DNA of 57,083 bases from positions 15,323 to 72,405 of the forward strand of contig DIAJ01000025.1 in NCBI GenBank assembly GCA_002415785.1, in the 5' to 3' direction. Below the pieces are notes generated by a model. The model was not told the origin of the DNA. It made no database searches and saw only the letters and a list, made by a program, of their open reading frames with translations. Positions 8,317-18,744 of this stretch are shown here, piece after piece; within the stretch, counting starts at the first letter, position 1, and every line of letters begins with the position of its first letter. The position numbers and the translations under genes were made by a program. The stretch comes from Flavobacteriales bacterium UBA5081 (lineage in GTDB: Bacteria; Bacteroidota; Bacteroidia; Flavobacteriales_E; Vicingaceae).

Positions 8317-8342
8317 CCCGACAGCTTTCTCTAGCTATCGGG
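8317..8342. terminator. Intrinsic terminator between convergent genes
   Basis: The stem CCCGACAGCT / AGCTATCGGG has one mismatch and a 6-base loop. On the minus strand it runs into TTTTTT, so it best serves the aldehyde dehydrogenase gene, and it also sits just after the plus-strand secreted protein. Confidence 0.75.
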
Positions 8343-8385
8343 TCTTGTTTCTTCTTGAGTTGTAAGCTTGAGCGCTAGCCGTAAC

Positions 8386-9945
8386 CTACAACTCAAACTT
8401 AATGCCCTGCGCAAGCGGCAAGTCCGTACCATAATTAATGGTATTGGTTTGTCTGCGCATATAAGCTTTCCAAGCATCAGAACCGGATTCTCTACCGCCT
8501 CCGGTTTCTTTTTCACCGCCAAAGGCTCCGCCAATTTCCGCACCGGAAGTACCGATGTTTACGTTGGCAATGCCGCAATCGGAACCTTCAACTGATAAGA
8601 ATTTTTCCATATCGCGCATTTGGGTAGTCATCATGGCTGAAGAAAGTCCCTGTACAACACCATTTTGCATAGCAATGGCATCGTCGAGTCCCTTGTATTT
8701 CATGATGTATAAAATCGGAGCAAAAGTTTCATGTTGAACAATCTCCCATTCATTGTTTACTTCTGCAATGGCAGGTTTTACATAACAACCGGATTCATAT
8801 CCTTCGCCTTCTAGAACACCACCTTCAACCAAGATGTTGCCGCCTTCTTTCTTCACTTCTTCCAAAGCGCTTAAGTAGTTGTTTACCGCATCTTGATCAA
8901 TCAAGGGACCTACGTGATTCGATTCATCTAATGGGTCACCAATTTTCACTTGTTTGTAAGCACTCACTAAGTTTTCTTTCACCTTATCGTAAATACTTTC
9001 GTGAATAATCAAACGACGAGTGGAAGTGCAACGCTGTCCACAAGTTCCCACAGCTGCGAATACCAAAGCAGGAATGGATGCTTTTAAATCAGTGGATTCT
9101 GTTAAGATTACCGCATTGTTACCACCTAACTCTAAGAGCGATTTACCTAACCTTTTTGCTACAGCTTGAGCAACAATCTTACCCATACGAATACTTCCGG
9201 TTGCTGAGATTAGAGGAACTCGCTTGTCGTTCGTCATCATTTCACCTACTTTGTAGTCACCGGTAATCATACAACTGATTCCTTCGGGTAGGTCGTTTGC
9301 TTTTAATACATCAGCAATTAATTTCTGACAAGCTACGGAAGTCAATGGAGTTTTTTCAGAAGGTTTCCAAATGCAAACATCTCCGCAAACCCAAGCCAAA
9401 GCTGTATTCCAAGCCCATACAGCAACCGGAAAGTTAAATGCTGAAATGATTCCAACTACTCCAAGTGGATGGTATTGTTCATACATGCGGTGATTAGGGC
9501 GCTCAGAATGCATGGTAAAACCGTACAACATTCTCGACTGACCCAATGCAAAGTCGCAGATGTCAATCATTTCTTGTACTTCTCCCAAACCCTCTTGGTA
9601 AGACTTTCCCATTTCATAGGAAACCAACATCCCTAAATCAGCCTTCTTTTCTCTTAACTTATCGCCGAACTGACGAACAATTTCGCCTCGTTGAGGTGCC
9701 GGCATTTTACGCCATACTTTAAACGCCGATTGCGCTTTTTCTACTACTTCATGGTATTGTTTTTCGGTAGTTTCTGCAACTTTTCCAATCAACTCACCAT
9801 TTACCGGGGTATATGACTCTATCATTTTACCCTCATTTGGCAACCAATTGCTGCCGGTAGAAGTTCCTGAATGTTCTCTCTCTAAATTTAAGGCACTGAA
9901 TACTGCCTGCATTTTTTCGTTTTTAAAAGGTTTTATTTCTGCCAT
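8386..9945 (-). CDS. amaB: ALDH7-type aldehyde dehydrogenase (L-piperidine-6-carboxylate / aminoadipate semialdehyde)
   Basis: The protein oxidises an aldehyde with NAD(P)+, most probably L-aminoadipate semialdehyde from lysine breakdown. Length (519 residues) and the ALDH7/antiquitin hallmark stretch with SERPNHRMYEQYHPLG, ISAFNFPVAVWAWN and IWKPSEKTPLT place it in the ALDH7 family. Catalytic residues are Asn171, Glu272 in LELGGNN and Cys306 in GTCGQRC. It stands alone between a convergent terminator and its own promoter. No other lysine-pathway gene is in the window, so the substrate rests on family membership. Confidence 0.9.
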   Translation of the reverse strand: MAEIKPFKNEKMQAVFSALNLEREHSGTSTGSNWLPNEGKMIESYTPVNGELIGKVAETTEKQYHEVVEKAQSAFKVWRKMPAPQRGEIVRQFGDKLREKKADLGMLVSYEMGKSYQEGLGEVQEMIDICDFALGQSRMLYGFTMHSERPNHRMYEQYHPLGVVGIISAFNFPVAVWAWNTALAWVCGDVCIWKPSEKTPLTSVACQKLIADVLKANDLPEGISCMITGDYKVGEMMTNDKRVPLISATGSIRMGKIVAQAVAKRLGKSLLELGGNNAVILTESTDLKASIPALVFAAVGTCGQRCTSTRRLIIHESIYDKVKENLVSAYKQVKIGDPLDESNHVGPLIDQDAVNNYLSALEEVKKEGGNILVEGGVLEGEGYESGCYVKPAIAEVNNEWEIVQHETFAPILYIMKYKGLDDAIAMQNGVVQGLSSAMMTTQMRDMEKFLSVEGSDCGIANVNIGTSGAEIGGAFGGEKETGGGRESGSDAWKAYMRRQTNTINYGTDLPLAQGIKFEL

Positions 9946-9969
9946 TTTTACTTTTTATAATGAAGTTTT

Positions 9970-9977
9970 CAAAGGTA
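9970..9977 (-). promoter_or_regulatory. -7 element of the aldehyde dehydrogenase gene
   Basis: Minus-strand TACCTTTG is an exact TAnnTTTG match about 24 bp before the start codon. A TTA rather than TTG sits 19 bp further upstream. Confidence 0.6.
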
Positions 9978-10141
9978 AGGGAAATAAGCAAGCTGATAAA
10001 ACCACGATAAGTGTTTAAAAAATAGCAACTTAATAGAATTGCGCTTTAAAAAACTAACTTAAAGAAGTATTCATTTGAAAAGGTTTCATTTTGCACTAAG
10101 AATTATACAAAAGCTAATATTCAATCGATGAAGCTAAATGT

Positions 10142-10171
10142 TTGTGCGTTAAATAAAAAGTTATAATTTCG
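10142..10171 (+). promoter_or_regulatory. Promoter of the giant adhesin locus
   Basis: TTG at 10142-10144, exactly 19 bp, then TAATTTCG at 10164-10171 matches the Bacteroidota consensus except for one base. It lies 26-50 bp before the candidate start codons. The rest of the 250-bp intergenic stretch from 9946 shows no other clear feature. Confidence 0.7.
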
Positions 10172-10221
10172 CAAACTTTAACATCTATTATAATTCGATG
10201 CTTAAGTTCATTTCAAATGCT

Positions 10222-13200
10222 ATGAAAAAATTAAGTTTTACATTTCTGTTTCTAACTCTTATAAGTTATTCACAAGCACAAACAACTATTTGGTCTGATA
10301 ATTTTGAATTATCAGGTGTAAGACCCTCTTCCAATAATGGGGGTTTAGGTTTCCCTGCTTATGCTTACTTCCAAAGAACGAATGGCAGCGATATTGACTT
10401 ATCATTTTCTGCTTACTCAGGGCAAGAAGGCTCATTCTTTTGGGCTGGAGAAGACCATGATGGTTATTTAGGTCTTGGAAACGAAATACAAGAAATCACT
10501 TACACAAATATTAACATAAGTGGCAAGACTAATTTGAGTTTTAAAGGACTATTTGCTGCAAACAACCAAGCTGCGGCATTTGAAAATTCAATGCTAGGTC
10601 ATTCTCATAGTGATTATATTATTGTAGAGTATAGCATAGACGGCAGTTCATATCAACCTATTATTCAATTCTACTCTAACAACAATATAGCTAGCGGAAT
10701 TAATAACAAGTCACTTGCTGAAGATACAAATAATGACGGAATTGGAGATTGGAATATCTTAACCACAAACTTTACTGAATTTACTAAGAACATCCCAGGT
10801 AGCGGAAGTAGTATGAGTGTAAAAGTTAGATGTTATACTAACTCTTCCAACGAAGAGCTTGCTTTTGATAACTTTAGAGTTTTAGGCGACAATGCTTGTA
10901 ATCTCAGTGCTTCTATCATCGCTCAAACAAATTTATCTTGTAATGGTTCCGGAGATGGCAGTATAACAGTTCAAGCAACGAATGGAAGCCCCAATTACTA
11001 TTATGCCTGGTCTAATGGCTTCAGCACTTCAAACACTACTTCTACTACAAACACAATGAACAACTTAAATGCAGGCACCTACATAGTGACTGTTACTGAT
11101 GGAAACGCTTGTACTGCAACTGCAAGTACTACAATTATACAGCCTTCATTACTACAAGCTACAACAGTTGTAGACAGCACCGTAAGTTGTAATGGAGGAA
11201 GCGATGGAGGTGCAACTGCAAGCGGAACCGGAGGAACTCCGCCCTTTACTTACTCTTGGAGTAATAGCGCAACTACTGCTTCGATTACCGGAGTGTGGGC
11301 AGGTACATACAACGTTACGATTACTGATAATAATGGCTGTACAGCTAGCAATTCAGCTACTATTACAGAACCCACAGCTTTAACGGCATCAACTGTTATT
11401 GACTCAAATATAAGTTGTAATGGAGGAAGCGATGGTGGTGCTACTGCAAGTGGAACCGGTGGAGTTACACCCTACACCTATACTTGGAGTAATGGAGCAA
11501 CTACTGCTTCGATTACAGGAGTTTGGTCTGGTACATACAATGTTACGATTACTGATAATAATGGTTGTACTGCAACTAATTCGGCTACAGTTACACAGCC
11601 AACAGACCTACAAGTTAATGTAAACTTAGATAGCGCTATTACTTGTTTAGGAGATAGCAATGGTGGCTTAACTGCTTCTGCAAGTGGAGGCACAGGAGGT
11701 TATATTTACAACTGGGGCAATGGAGAAACAACCGCTTCTATTACCGGCTTATCTGAAGGTTTTTACGACATAACTGTTACCGATGCAAACGGGTGTTCTG
11801 CAACTTCTTATGAGTATGTCCCTCCTCAAAGCGAGTTATATGTAAATATTGAAGTAGATTCACTAGTAAAATACTGCCCTTCTTCTTCTGAAGCCTATCT
11901 AAATGCTTATACTGACATATATCCTTATCAACAAGGAGGTCCGGATTTGTCTTATGTTTGGAGTACGCTAGATACTACTGAAACTATTCATGTAACCGAC
12001 ACAGGTATGTATAGCGTAACTGTCACTGATAATCAGAGTGGCTGTAGTCAAGTAGACTCATTTCGCTTTTATTTTCCCGAAGTGCGTTTAGTAATTCGTG
12101 AACAGCAGTCAATTGACTGTTATGGAGATTCAACCGCATCCTTGAAAGCCTATTTTTGGATAGATATTATTGAATTTTTTGAAGTAGTAGGATTTGGCGA
12201 AGATATAGGTGGCGGTCAAGAGGGCGGACAAGAAGGTGGACCTGAAGGAGATTTTCCTCCGGGTTGGGATACACTTACTTATTTAAATGCTCCCGATTCT
12301 GCTTTAATGATGACTACTATGTTTTTCAACGGTTTTATTAATAATGGAAATGCAACAAGTATACTCTGGAACACCGGCGATACGTTGGATAGTTTATCCA
12401 ACTTAGGTGCAGGGCAGTACATAGTAGAAGTTCCTTACGACAGCAGTGATTTTTGTATTGTCTCAGACACTTTTGAAGTAAAACAACCTGATGCTATACA
12501 AACCACAGTTTCATTAGAACGGGAAGCTTGCTCAAATAACTATGGAGGACAAGCTTCTATTTCAGCAAGTGGCGGAAATTCGCCTTACACCTACTTATGG
12601 AGCAACTCTACAACATCTTCATACGCCTATGGCTTGACTACTGGAAAGCATTATGTTACTGTAACAGATAGCTCGGGTTGCACAACTATTGATTCAGTTG
12701 ATGTAACAGCACTCGACACTTTAAGAGTGAATATTCAAATCGACAGCTCAATCAATTGCTATAACGACACTAATGGTATTTTAAGCGCTATAGTTAATGG
12801 TGGTAAAGCACCTTATAGTTACTACTGGAGCAACCAGGAAGATTCGTCAAAAATTTTCGGTTTAGGAGCAGGTGAGTACAGTGTTACCGTTACTGACGCT
12901 AGTGGTTGCTCAGGCTCCAACACTGCTAGAGACACTGTTCAACTTTCACAACCTTCTCCACTCTACCTAAGCATAATAGAAGATGATTACATAAGCTGTC
13001 CCGGAGCTGCAGACGCAGAACTTAGGGCATCTACTGATGGAGGAATGGGACTAAGCTACCAATGGAGTCGGGGAGATACCACTGAAATCATTACAGGAGT
13101 TGATACAGGATTTTATACCGTTACCGTTACTGACCTGAATGGTTGCTCAGAAACCGATGGATATTATGTTTATGGCCCACCGGAAGTTACGGTCGACATT

Positions 13201-16200
13201 TTGCTCGACAGTGCAGTGAGTTGCTATGGCACCAATGATGCCGGTTTGTTTGCTGATGTGAGTTCAAATATGGGACAATTACCTCCCCCTCCGTTAGAAG
13301 GAGAAGGTAATGAATTTCCTGAATTTCAAGGCGGGCAAGGAGAACCTCTACCTTTCCCGACTGATTTTTTATGGAATACTGGTGATACTACGGAAAATAT
13401 TAGCGGTATTGGAGCAGGAACTTACACGGTAACCATTACATTTGGCCAGGGTTGTACAGTAGCCGACACTTTTATAGTTAATGAGCCTGACAGTCTTATC
13501 GCCACAGCAAGTGCCGATAGTGTAAGTTGCTTTGGAAACTTTGATGGAAGTGCTAATGTTTCAATTATTGGTGGAACAACTCCTTACAGTATACTTTGGA
13601 GCAATGGTGATACCACTTCTGCCATAAATAATTTATCTGCCGGAATGTATTATGTAACTATTACAGATAGCAATTCTTGCATTGCGGTTGATTCAACTGA
13701 GGTGCTTCAAGCAGATTCTTTACAAACTACTGCCACAGTCAGCGATTCAATTGACTGTTTTGGAGAATCGGGAGAAATCACTTTAAATACTATAGGCGGA
13801 ACTGCTCCTTACACCTACTTGTGGTCAGATAATTCAACTACTCAAAACTTAACGAATACATCGGCAGGAATTTATTCTGTAACCGTAACAGATGCTCTTG
13901 GTTGTTCAGATACAGCCTCAATTAACTTAAGTCAACCGGACACTTTAAGTGCATCTCTTTCAATCTACAACGTAAAATGTTTCGGAGGAAACGATGGTGC
14001 AGTAAAAATATTTCCTTTAGGTGGTAGTGCACCATATACTTTCAGCTGGGATAATAATAGCGATGCTGATAGTTTGGGAAATCTCCCAATTGGTACTTAT
14101 GGAGTTACTGTTACTGATGCAAATGGTTGTACTTATAGTGCTACAGCACAAATTAACCAGCCCGACAGCTTAGTAGTAACTGCTAGTGAAACCTATTCTG
14201 TTGGTTGTAATGGGGCAAGCGATGGAGCTGTTTCTGCAACAGCAAGCGGAGGGTTTTTGCCTTATACTTATCAATGGAGTACATCTGAAACTACTTCTAT
14301 CATCTCAGGAAAACAAGCAGGCCAATATTCTGTAACCGTTACAGATGGAAACGGCTGTACAGCGATAGATACAGTAAGCTTAACAGAACCATCTGTTTTA
14401 ACAGCATCGGTAACTGTTGACTCAATTGTAGTTTGCTATGGAGATGATGATGGAGCTGTAACAGCTAACGCTTCTGGAGGAACTACACCTTACTCATATT
14501 TTTGGAATGATGGACCAAATACTCAAAGCAGAACCGGTCTTAGTGGAGGAACTTATACCGTTACTGTCTTAGACAACAATGGATGTAGTACAACCGCTTC
14601 TGCTTATGTAGACTACCTTACTTCTTCTATGTCTGCTTTCGTACAAGCGTCAGGAGATGAGGCCTGTGAAGAAGCAAACGATGGATTTGCCATTATTAAT
14701 GCCTCTTCCTACAGAGGAAGCCAGTCGGATTTATCTTATTTGTGGAATGATGGAGATACGAATAGAATAAGAAACGGCTTGGCTCCCGGAAGCTATAGCT
14801 TTACCATTACTGATTCTGCAGGATGTTCTGCAAACAATACAGTAACTATAGATCCGGCTCCTTCTTTTGATTTAATAGTAAGTGTTGACTCAAACGTAAG
14901 TTGTTATGGTGGCAGTAATGGAGGTGTAACAGCTACGGCAATTGGAGGAACAGGAACTACTACTTATTTGTGGAGCAACTCTGCTACTACAGCTTCTATA
15001 ACAGCTCTAACTGTCGGAAAATATTATATTACTGTAACCGACAACAATGGTTGTAGTTTAGTTGATTCTGCTGAAGTAATTGAACCAAACCAGTTGACAG
15101 CAAGTGTATCTGTTGACAAAAATGTAAGCTGTAACGGTGGCTATGATGGAGAAGTTACAGCTAACCCTAGTGGTGGTACTGTTCCTTACACCTATAGTTG
15201 GAGCATGGGAGCAACTGTTCAGTCTGCTACAGACTTACCAGCAGGAAATTTTTCTGTAACAATAACCGATAATAATGGCTGTACAACTACTGCTAATAAT
15301 ACAGTAACAGAACCGGCTGTACTTTCTGTCACTACAAATGTGGTTCAAAATGCCTCTTGTCAAACCACAACGGATGGAATTGTTGAATCAAACGTAAGTG
15401 GCGGAACAACTCCTTATACTTATTCATGGAGCAACAACTCTACAAACGACAGTCTTTTTGCAGGAGAAGGGAATTATTCCATAACTGTGACAGACGCAAA
15501 TGGCTGTACCGCCATCACTTCGGAGAACATACTTACAATTGACACTATCAAACCAACTGTCTTAACGCAAAACATCAATGTCTACCTCGATGAGTTTGGA
15601 ATGGCTAGCATTGACAGCTCCGATGTAGATAATGGTAGCAGCGATGCTTGTGGTATCGCTAACATTTGGTTGGACTCTACTTCTTTTGATTGCTCTGAAA
15701 TTGGTCAAAATACAGTAACTCTATATGCTTCTGATATTAATGGAAACATTGACTCGGCAAATGCTGTAGTAACGGTAATTGATACTATAAAACCAACAGT
15801 AATTACTCAAGATATTGATGTTTATCTGGATGCAAATGGTCAAGCCAACATTATGCCAAGTAATATTGATAATGGCAGTAACGATGCTTGTGGCATTGCC
15901 AACTTAAGCCTTGATTCTACTAGCTTTGATTGTTCTGAAACTGGCACAAATACAGTTTGGCTAATAGCTACGGATGCTAACGGCAATGTAGATTCAGCTG
16001 CAGCTGTCGTAACAGTTATTGATACTATTAAACCAGCGGTAATCGCACAAAACATTGATGTTTACTTAGATGCCGGCGGACAAGCATCAATTACAGCTAA
16101 TGACATTGACAATGGTAGCTCTGACAACTGTAGTTCAATCACATTGAGTATTGATTCATCAAACTTTAATTGCTCAAATATTGGATCTAATACAGTTTGG

Positions 16201-18717
16201 TTAAGGGCCATGGATGCGAATGGGAATCAAGACTCTGTTTCAGCAGTTGTAACCGTTATTGATACTGTTAAACCAACGGTAATTGCTCAAAACATCAACC
16301 TTTACTTAGATGCTAACGGTCAAGCTACGATTACCGAAAATGATATTGACAATGGCAGTAGCGATGCTTGCGGAAACTTAAATTTAAGTCTCGATTCTAC
16401 CAACTTCGACTGTTCTAATATTGGTCAAAATACGGTTTGGCTAAGAGCTACGGATAATGAAGGAAACATTGATTCTGCTTCCGCAATTGTAACTGTAATC
16501 GACACCATTAAACCAACAGTAATTACTCAAAACATTGATGTGTATTTAGATGCCAATGGTCAGGCTTCGATTATGGCAAACGATGTTGATAACGGAAGCA
16601 GTGATGTTTGTAGTTCCATTTCACTTAGTGTAGATTCAATGAACTTTGACTGCTCTGAGGTAGGACAAAATACCGTTTGGTTGAAAGCAACCGACAATGA
16701 TGGAAATACAGACTCTGCTTCGGCTGTTGTAACAGTAATTGACACCATTAAACCAACAGTCATCACTCAAAACACTACAGTTTACTTGGATGCCAATGGT
16801 CAAGCAGCAATAACAACTACAGCGATAGACAATGGATCTACCGACAATTGTTCGATTTCAACTTATTCACTTAGTCAAGAGAATTTTGCTTGTGGTGACT
16901 TAGGAACACAAACAGTTACCTTAAGCATCACTGATGTAAACGGGAATGTAGACTCTGCAACAGCAACAGTAACGGTCTTAGATACATTAACTCCTCAAAT
17001 TATATCTTGTCCGGCTGACATACAACTAAATGTAGACGCAGGCAGCTGTACTGCTATTGCTAATTGGACAGCTCCAACTGCTACTGACAATTGTAACCTA
17101 GATTCTTTAGTAGCATCACACACTAGCGGCTCTCCTTTCCCTATAGGGATTACGACAGTTACTTACATTGCTTATGATAGCGAAATGAACACCGATACCT
17201 GTAGCTTTACTATTGAGGTGATTGACAATGAAAGCCCACAAATAGCTTCTGTTCCGAACAATATTACAGTTTCAAATGATTCAGCTAACTGTGGAGCAAT
17301 TGTTAATTGGACTGCGCCTACGGCTAGCGACAATTGTACACTCGACTCTTTAGTGAGTAATTATGACTCCGGCGATCAGTTCCCTGTTGGAACAACAACT
17401 GTACAGTACATTGCTTATGATCAAGAAATGAATACAGACACGGCAACTTTTACCGTTACTGTTAATGATGATGAAAAACCCTTGATTCAATGCATTAATG
17501 ACACTACAATTTGTTCTTCAACTTTTGTTTACGATGAGCCCGGCACGTCTGACAATTGTGGTGTAGCTACTGTAGTAAGAACAGCGGGAATAGCTTCCGG
17601 CGGAAATTTCCCTATTGGAGAAACGACAATTACTTATGTAGTTACTGACATCCATGGAAACCTCGACTCATGTAGCTTTACTGTTACCAGAGATGAAGCG
17701 CCTACAATTGCTAATGCAGGTCAAGATCAAAACATTTGTGAAGACAGTATTCAATTAAATGCTAATCAAGCAATCGTTGGAAGCGGAGTTTGGTCTTCAA
17801 CAACAAGTGGGGTTGCTTTTGCTGATGCAAATCAAGCGAATACAATGGCAAGTTTACAAAAAGGAGAAAACGTCTTAATTTGGACGATTTCCAACGGTGT
17901 TTGTCAGTCAAGTTCTGATACTGTAATCATTACTTACGACGAACAGCCAACAGTTGCCAATGCGGGCACTGATTTTGTTTTATGTGAAGAAACGGAAAGC
18001 AACTTAAACGCAAATACTCCTTCAGTAGGAACAGGTACTTGGTCGGTTGCCCGTGGTTCTGCCAATTTTACCAATGCGAATGACCCGCTTACTTCAATTG
18101 ACGGCTTGAGCACTGATACAGGCAACTTTGACGGCTCTAATCTTTTGGTTTGGACAATCACAAACGGTAGCTGTCCGGCATCTTCAGATACTGTAGAAGC
18201 AAAGGTTTCTAACAACCCTGTTGTAAATGCCGGAGAAGATTTAGAGATTTATGAAGATGATGGAGTACAACTTTCGATTAGTTCAAATTTACCGTTGGCA
18301 ACTTATCAATGGTCACCGGTATTTAGTTTAAGTGATGCCTCTATTGCCAATCCATTTGCCACCCCTTCAGAAAACACACTTTACACAATTGTAGCTGCAA
18401 CTGAAGATGGTTGTGAAGGAAGAGATTCTATTTACGTACAAGTAAATAAATCACTTACTATTCCAACGGCATTTACGCCAAATAACGATGGCTACAATGA
18501 CGTTTGGGAGATTAAAAATCTCGACCAGTTTGAGAGCCATAAAGTGGTTATTTACGACGGCTTTGGTTCTGAAATTTTATCCACCTCCGATTATAAAGCT
18601 TGGGATGGCAAGTTTAATGGCAAAGATTTGCCTCTGGGTTCTTACTATTACGTAGTGGAAACCACTAGAAATGGCAAAACAGATGCTCAATCGGGTACAG
18701 TATCAATTTTAAGATAA
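10222..18717 (+). CDS. Giant SprB-repeat adhesin with type B T9SS sorting domain
   Basis: This secreted protein of about 2831 residues is exported by the type IX system and probably acts as a cell-surface or gliding adhesin. The start at 10222 gives a clean signal peptide (MKKLSFTFLFLTLISYSQAQ); ATG 10198 is possible. In order, in the numbering from 10198: an N-terminal region to about 230; about 19 SprB-type repeats of 75-85 residues with the pattern CxGxxDGxxTxxxxGGTxPYxYxWSNG...VTVTDxNGC; six exactly 80-residue Ig-like repeats (about 1782-2261); three HYR domains with TATDNC / PIG(I/E)TTVTY phrases; two or three PKD-like modules starting NAGxD; and a terminal CHU_C / gliding-motility sorting domain (IPTAFTPNNDGYNDVWEI...). 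PorP/SprF and OmpA genes follow, as in SprB loci. Two repeats carry odd Gly/Glu/Pro-rich inserts. Confidence 0.93.
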   Translation: MKKLSFTFLFLTLISYSQAQTTIWSDNFELSGVRPSSNNGGLGFPAYAYFQRTNGSDIDLSFSAYSGQEGSFFWAGEDHDGYLGLGNEIQEITYTNINISGKTNLSFKGLFAANNQAAAFENSMLGHSHSDYIIVEYSIDGSSYQPIIQFYSNNNIASGINNKSLAEDTNNDGIGDWNILTTNFTEFTKNIPGSGSSMSVKVRCYTNSSNEELAFDNFRVLGDNACNLSASIIAQTNLSCNGSGDGSITVQATNGSPNYYYAWSNGFSTSNTTSTTNTMNNLNAGTYIVTVTDGNACTATASTTIIQPSLLQATTVVDSTVSCNGGSDGGATASGTGGTPPFTYSWSNSATTASITGVWAGTYNVTITDNNGCTASNSATITEPTALTASTVIDSNISCNGGSDGGATASGTGGVTPYTYTWSNGATTASITGVWSGTYNVTITDNNGCTATNSATVTQPTDLQVNVNLDSAITCLGDSNGGLTASASGGTGGYIYNWGNGETTASITGLSEGFYDITVTDANGCSATSYEYVPPQSELYVNIEVDSLVKYCPSSSEAYLNAYTDIYPYQQGGPDLSYVWSTLDTTETIHVTDTGMYSVTVTDNQSGCSQVDSFRFYFPEVRLVIREQQSIDCYGDSTASLKAYFWIDIIEFFEVVGFGEDIGGGQEGGQEGGPEGDFPPGWDTLTYLNAPDSALMMTTMFFNGFINNGNATSILWNTGDTLDSLSNLGAGQYIVEVPYDSSDFCIVSDTFEVKQPDAIQTTVSLEREACSNNYGGQASISASGGNSPYTYLWSNSTTSSYAYGLTTGKHYVTVTDSSGCTTIDSVDVTALDTLRVNIQIDSSINCYNDTNGILSAIVNGGKAPYSYYWSNQEDSSKIFGLGAGEYSVTVTDASGCSGSNTARDTVQLSQPSPLYLSIIEDDYISCPGAADAELRASTDGGMGLSYQWSRGDTTEIITGVDTGFYTVTVTDLNGCSETDGYYVYGPPEVTVDILLDSAVSCYGTNDAGLFADVSSNMGQLPPPPLEGEGNEFPEFQGGQGEPLPFPTDFLWNTGDTTENISGIGAGTYTVTITFGQGCTVADTFIVNEPDSLIATASADSVSCFGNFDGSANVSIIGGTTPYSILWSNGDTTSAINNLSAGMYYVTITDSNSCIAVDSTEVLQADSLQTTATVSDSIDCFGESGEITLNTIGGTAPYTYLWSDNSTTQNLTNTSAGIYSVTVTDALGCSDTASINLSQPDTLSASLSIYNVKCFGGNDGAVKIFPLGGSAPYTFSWDNNSDADSLGNLPIGTYGVTVTDANGCTYSATAQINQPDSLVVTASETYSVGCNGASDGAVSATASGGFLPYTYQWSTSETTSIISGKQAGQYSVTVTDGNGCTAIDTVSLTEPSVLTASVTVDSIVVCYGDDDGAVTANASGGTTPYSYFWNDGPNTQSRTGLSGGTYTVTVLDNNGCSTTASAYVDYLTSSMSAFVQASGDEACEEANDGFAIINASSYRGSQSDLSYLWNDGDTNRIRNGLAPGSYSFTITDSAGCSANNTVTIDPAPSFDLIVSVDSNVSCYGGSNGGVTATAIGGTGTTTYLWSNSATTASITALTVGKYYITVTDNNGCSLVDSAEVIEPNQLTASVSVDKNVSCNGGYDGEVTANPSGGTVPYTYSWSMGATVQSATDLPAGNFSVTITDNNGCTTTANNTVTEPAVLSVTTNVVQNASCQTTTDGIVESNVSGGTTPYTYSWSNNSTNDSLFAGEGNYSITVTDANGCTAITSENILTIDTIKPTVLTQNINVYLDEFGMASIDSSDVDNGSSDACGIANIWLDSTSFDCSEIGQNTVTLYASDINGNIDSANAVVTVIDTIKPTVITQDIDVYLDANGQANIMPSNIDNGSNDACGIANLSLDSTSFDCSETGTNTVWLIATDANGNVDSAAAVVTVIDTIKPAVIAQNIDVYLDAGGQASITANDIDNGSSDNCSSITLSIDSSNFNCSNIGSNTVWLRAMDANGNQDSVSAVVTVIDTVKPTVIAQNINLYLDANGQATITENDIDNGSSDACGNLNLSLDSTNFDCSNIGQNTVWLRATDNEGNIDSASAIVTVIDTIKPTVITQNIDVYLDANGQASIMANDVDNGSSDVCSSISLSVDSMNFDCSEVGQNTVWLKATDNDGNTDSASAVVTVIDTIKPTVITQNTTVYLDANGQAAITTTAIDNGSTDNCSISTYSLSQENFACGDLGTQTVTLSITDVNGNVDSATATVTVLDTLTPQIISCPADIQLNVDAGSCTAIANWTAPTATDNCNLDSLVASHTSGSPFPIGITTVTYIAYDSEMNTDTCSFTIEVIDNESPQIASVPNNITVSNDSANCGAIVNWTAPTASDNCTLDSLVSNYDSGDQFPVGTTTVQYIAYDQEMNTDTATFTVTVNDDEKPLIQCINDTTICSSTFVYDEPGTSDNCGVATVVRTAGIASGGNFPIGETTITYVVTDIHGNLDSCSFTVTRDEAPTIANAGQDQNICEDSIQLNANQAIVGSGVWSSTTSGVAFADANQANTMASLQKGENVLIWTISNGVCQSSSDTVIITYDEQPTVANAGTDFVLCEETESNLNANTPSVGTGTWSVARGSANFTNANDPLTSIDGLSTDTGNFDGSNLLVWTITNGSCPASSDTVEAKVSNNPVVNAGEDLEIYEDDGVQLSISSNLPLATYQWSPVFSLSDASIANPFATPSENTLYTIVAATEDGCEGRDSIYVQVNKSLTIPTAFTPNNDGYNDVWEIKNLDQFESHKVVIYDGFGSEILSTSDYKAWDGKFNGKDLPLGSYYYVVETTRNGKTDAQSGTVSILR
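15541..16980 (+). repeat. Six in-frame tandem repeats of exactly 240 bp inside the adhesin gene
   Basis: Units begin at 15541, 15781, 16021, 16261, 16501 and 16741, each with a codon set for DT(I/V)KP. Every unit is exactly 240 bp (80 codons) with no insertion or deletion. Each encodes VYLDxxGxAxI...D(V/I)DNGSxDxC...NTVxLxAxDxNGNxDSAxAVVTVID. The sixth is the most diverged. HYR domains follow directly. Confidence 0.9.
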
Positions 18718-18744
18718 AAAGAAATGAATACAATCAAAATAACA

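Noticed and set aside
15541..16980. CRISPR-like periodicity
   Set aside because: The 240-bp units are coding repeats of the adhesin. The 40-bp array at 44385 has similar, not unique, spacers and few units. No cas gene is present.
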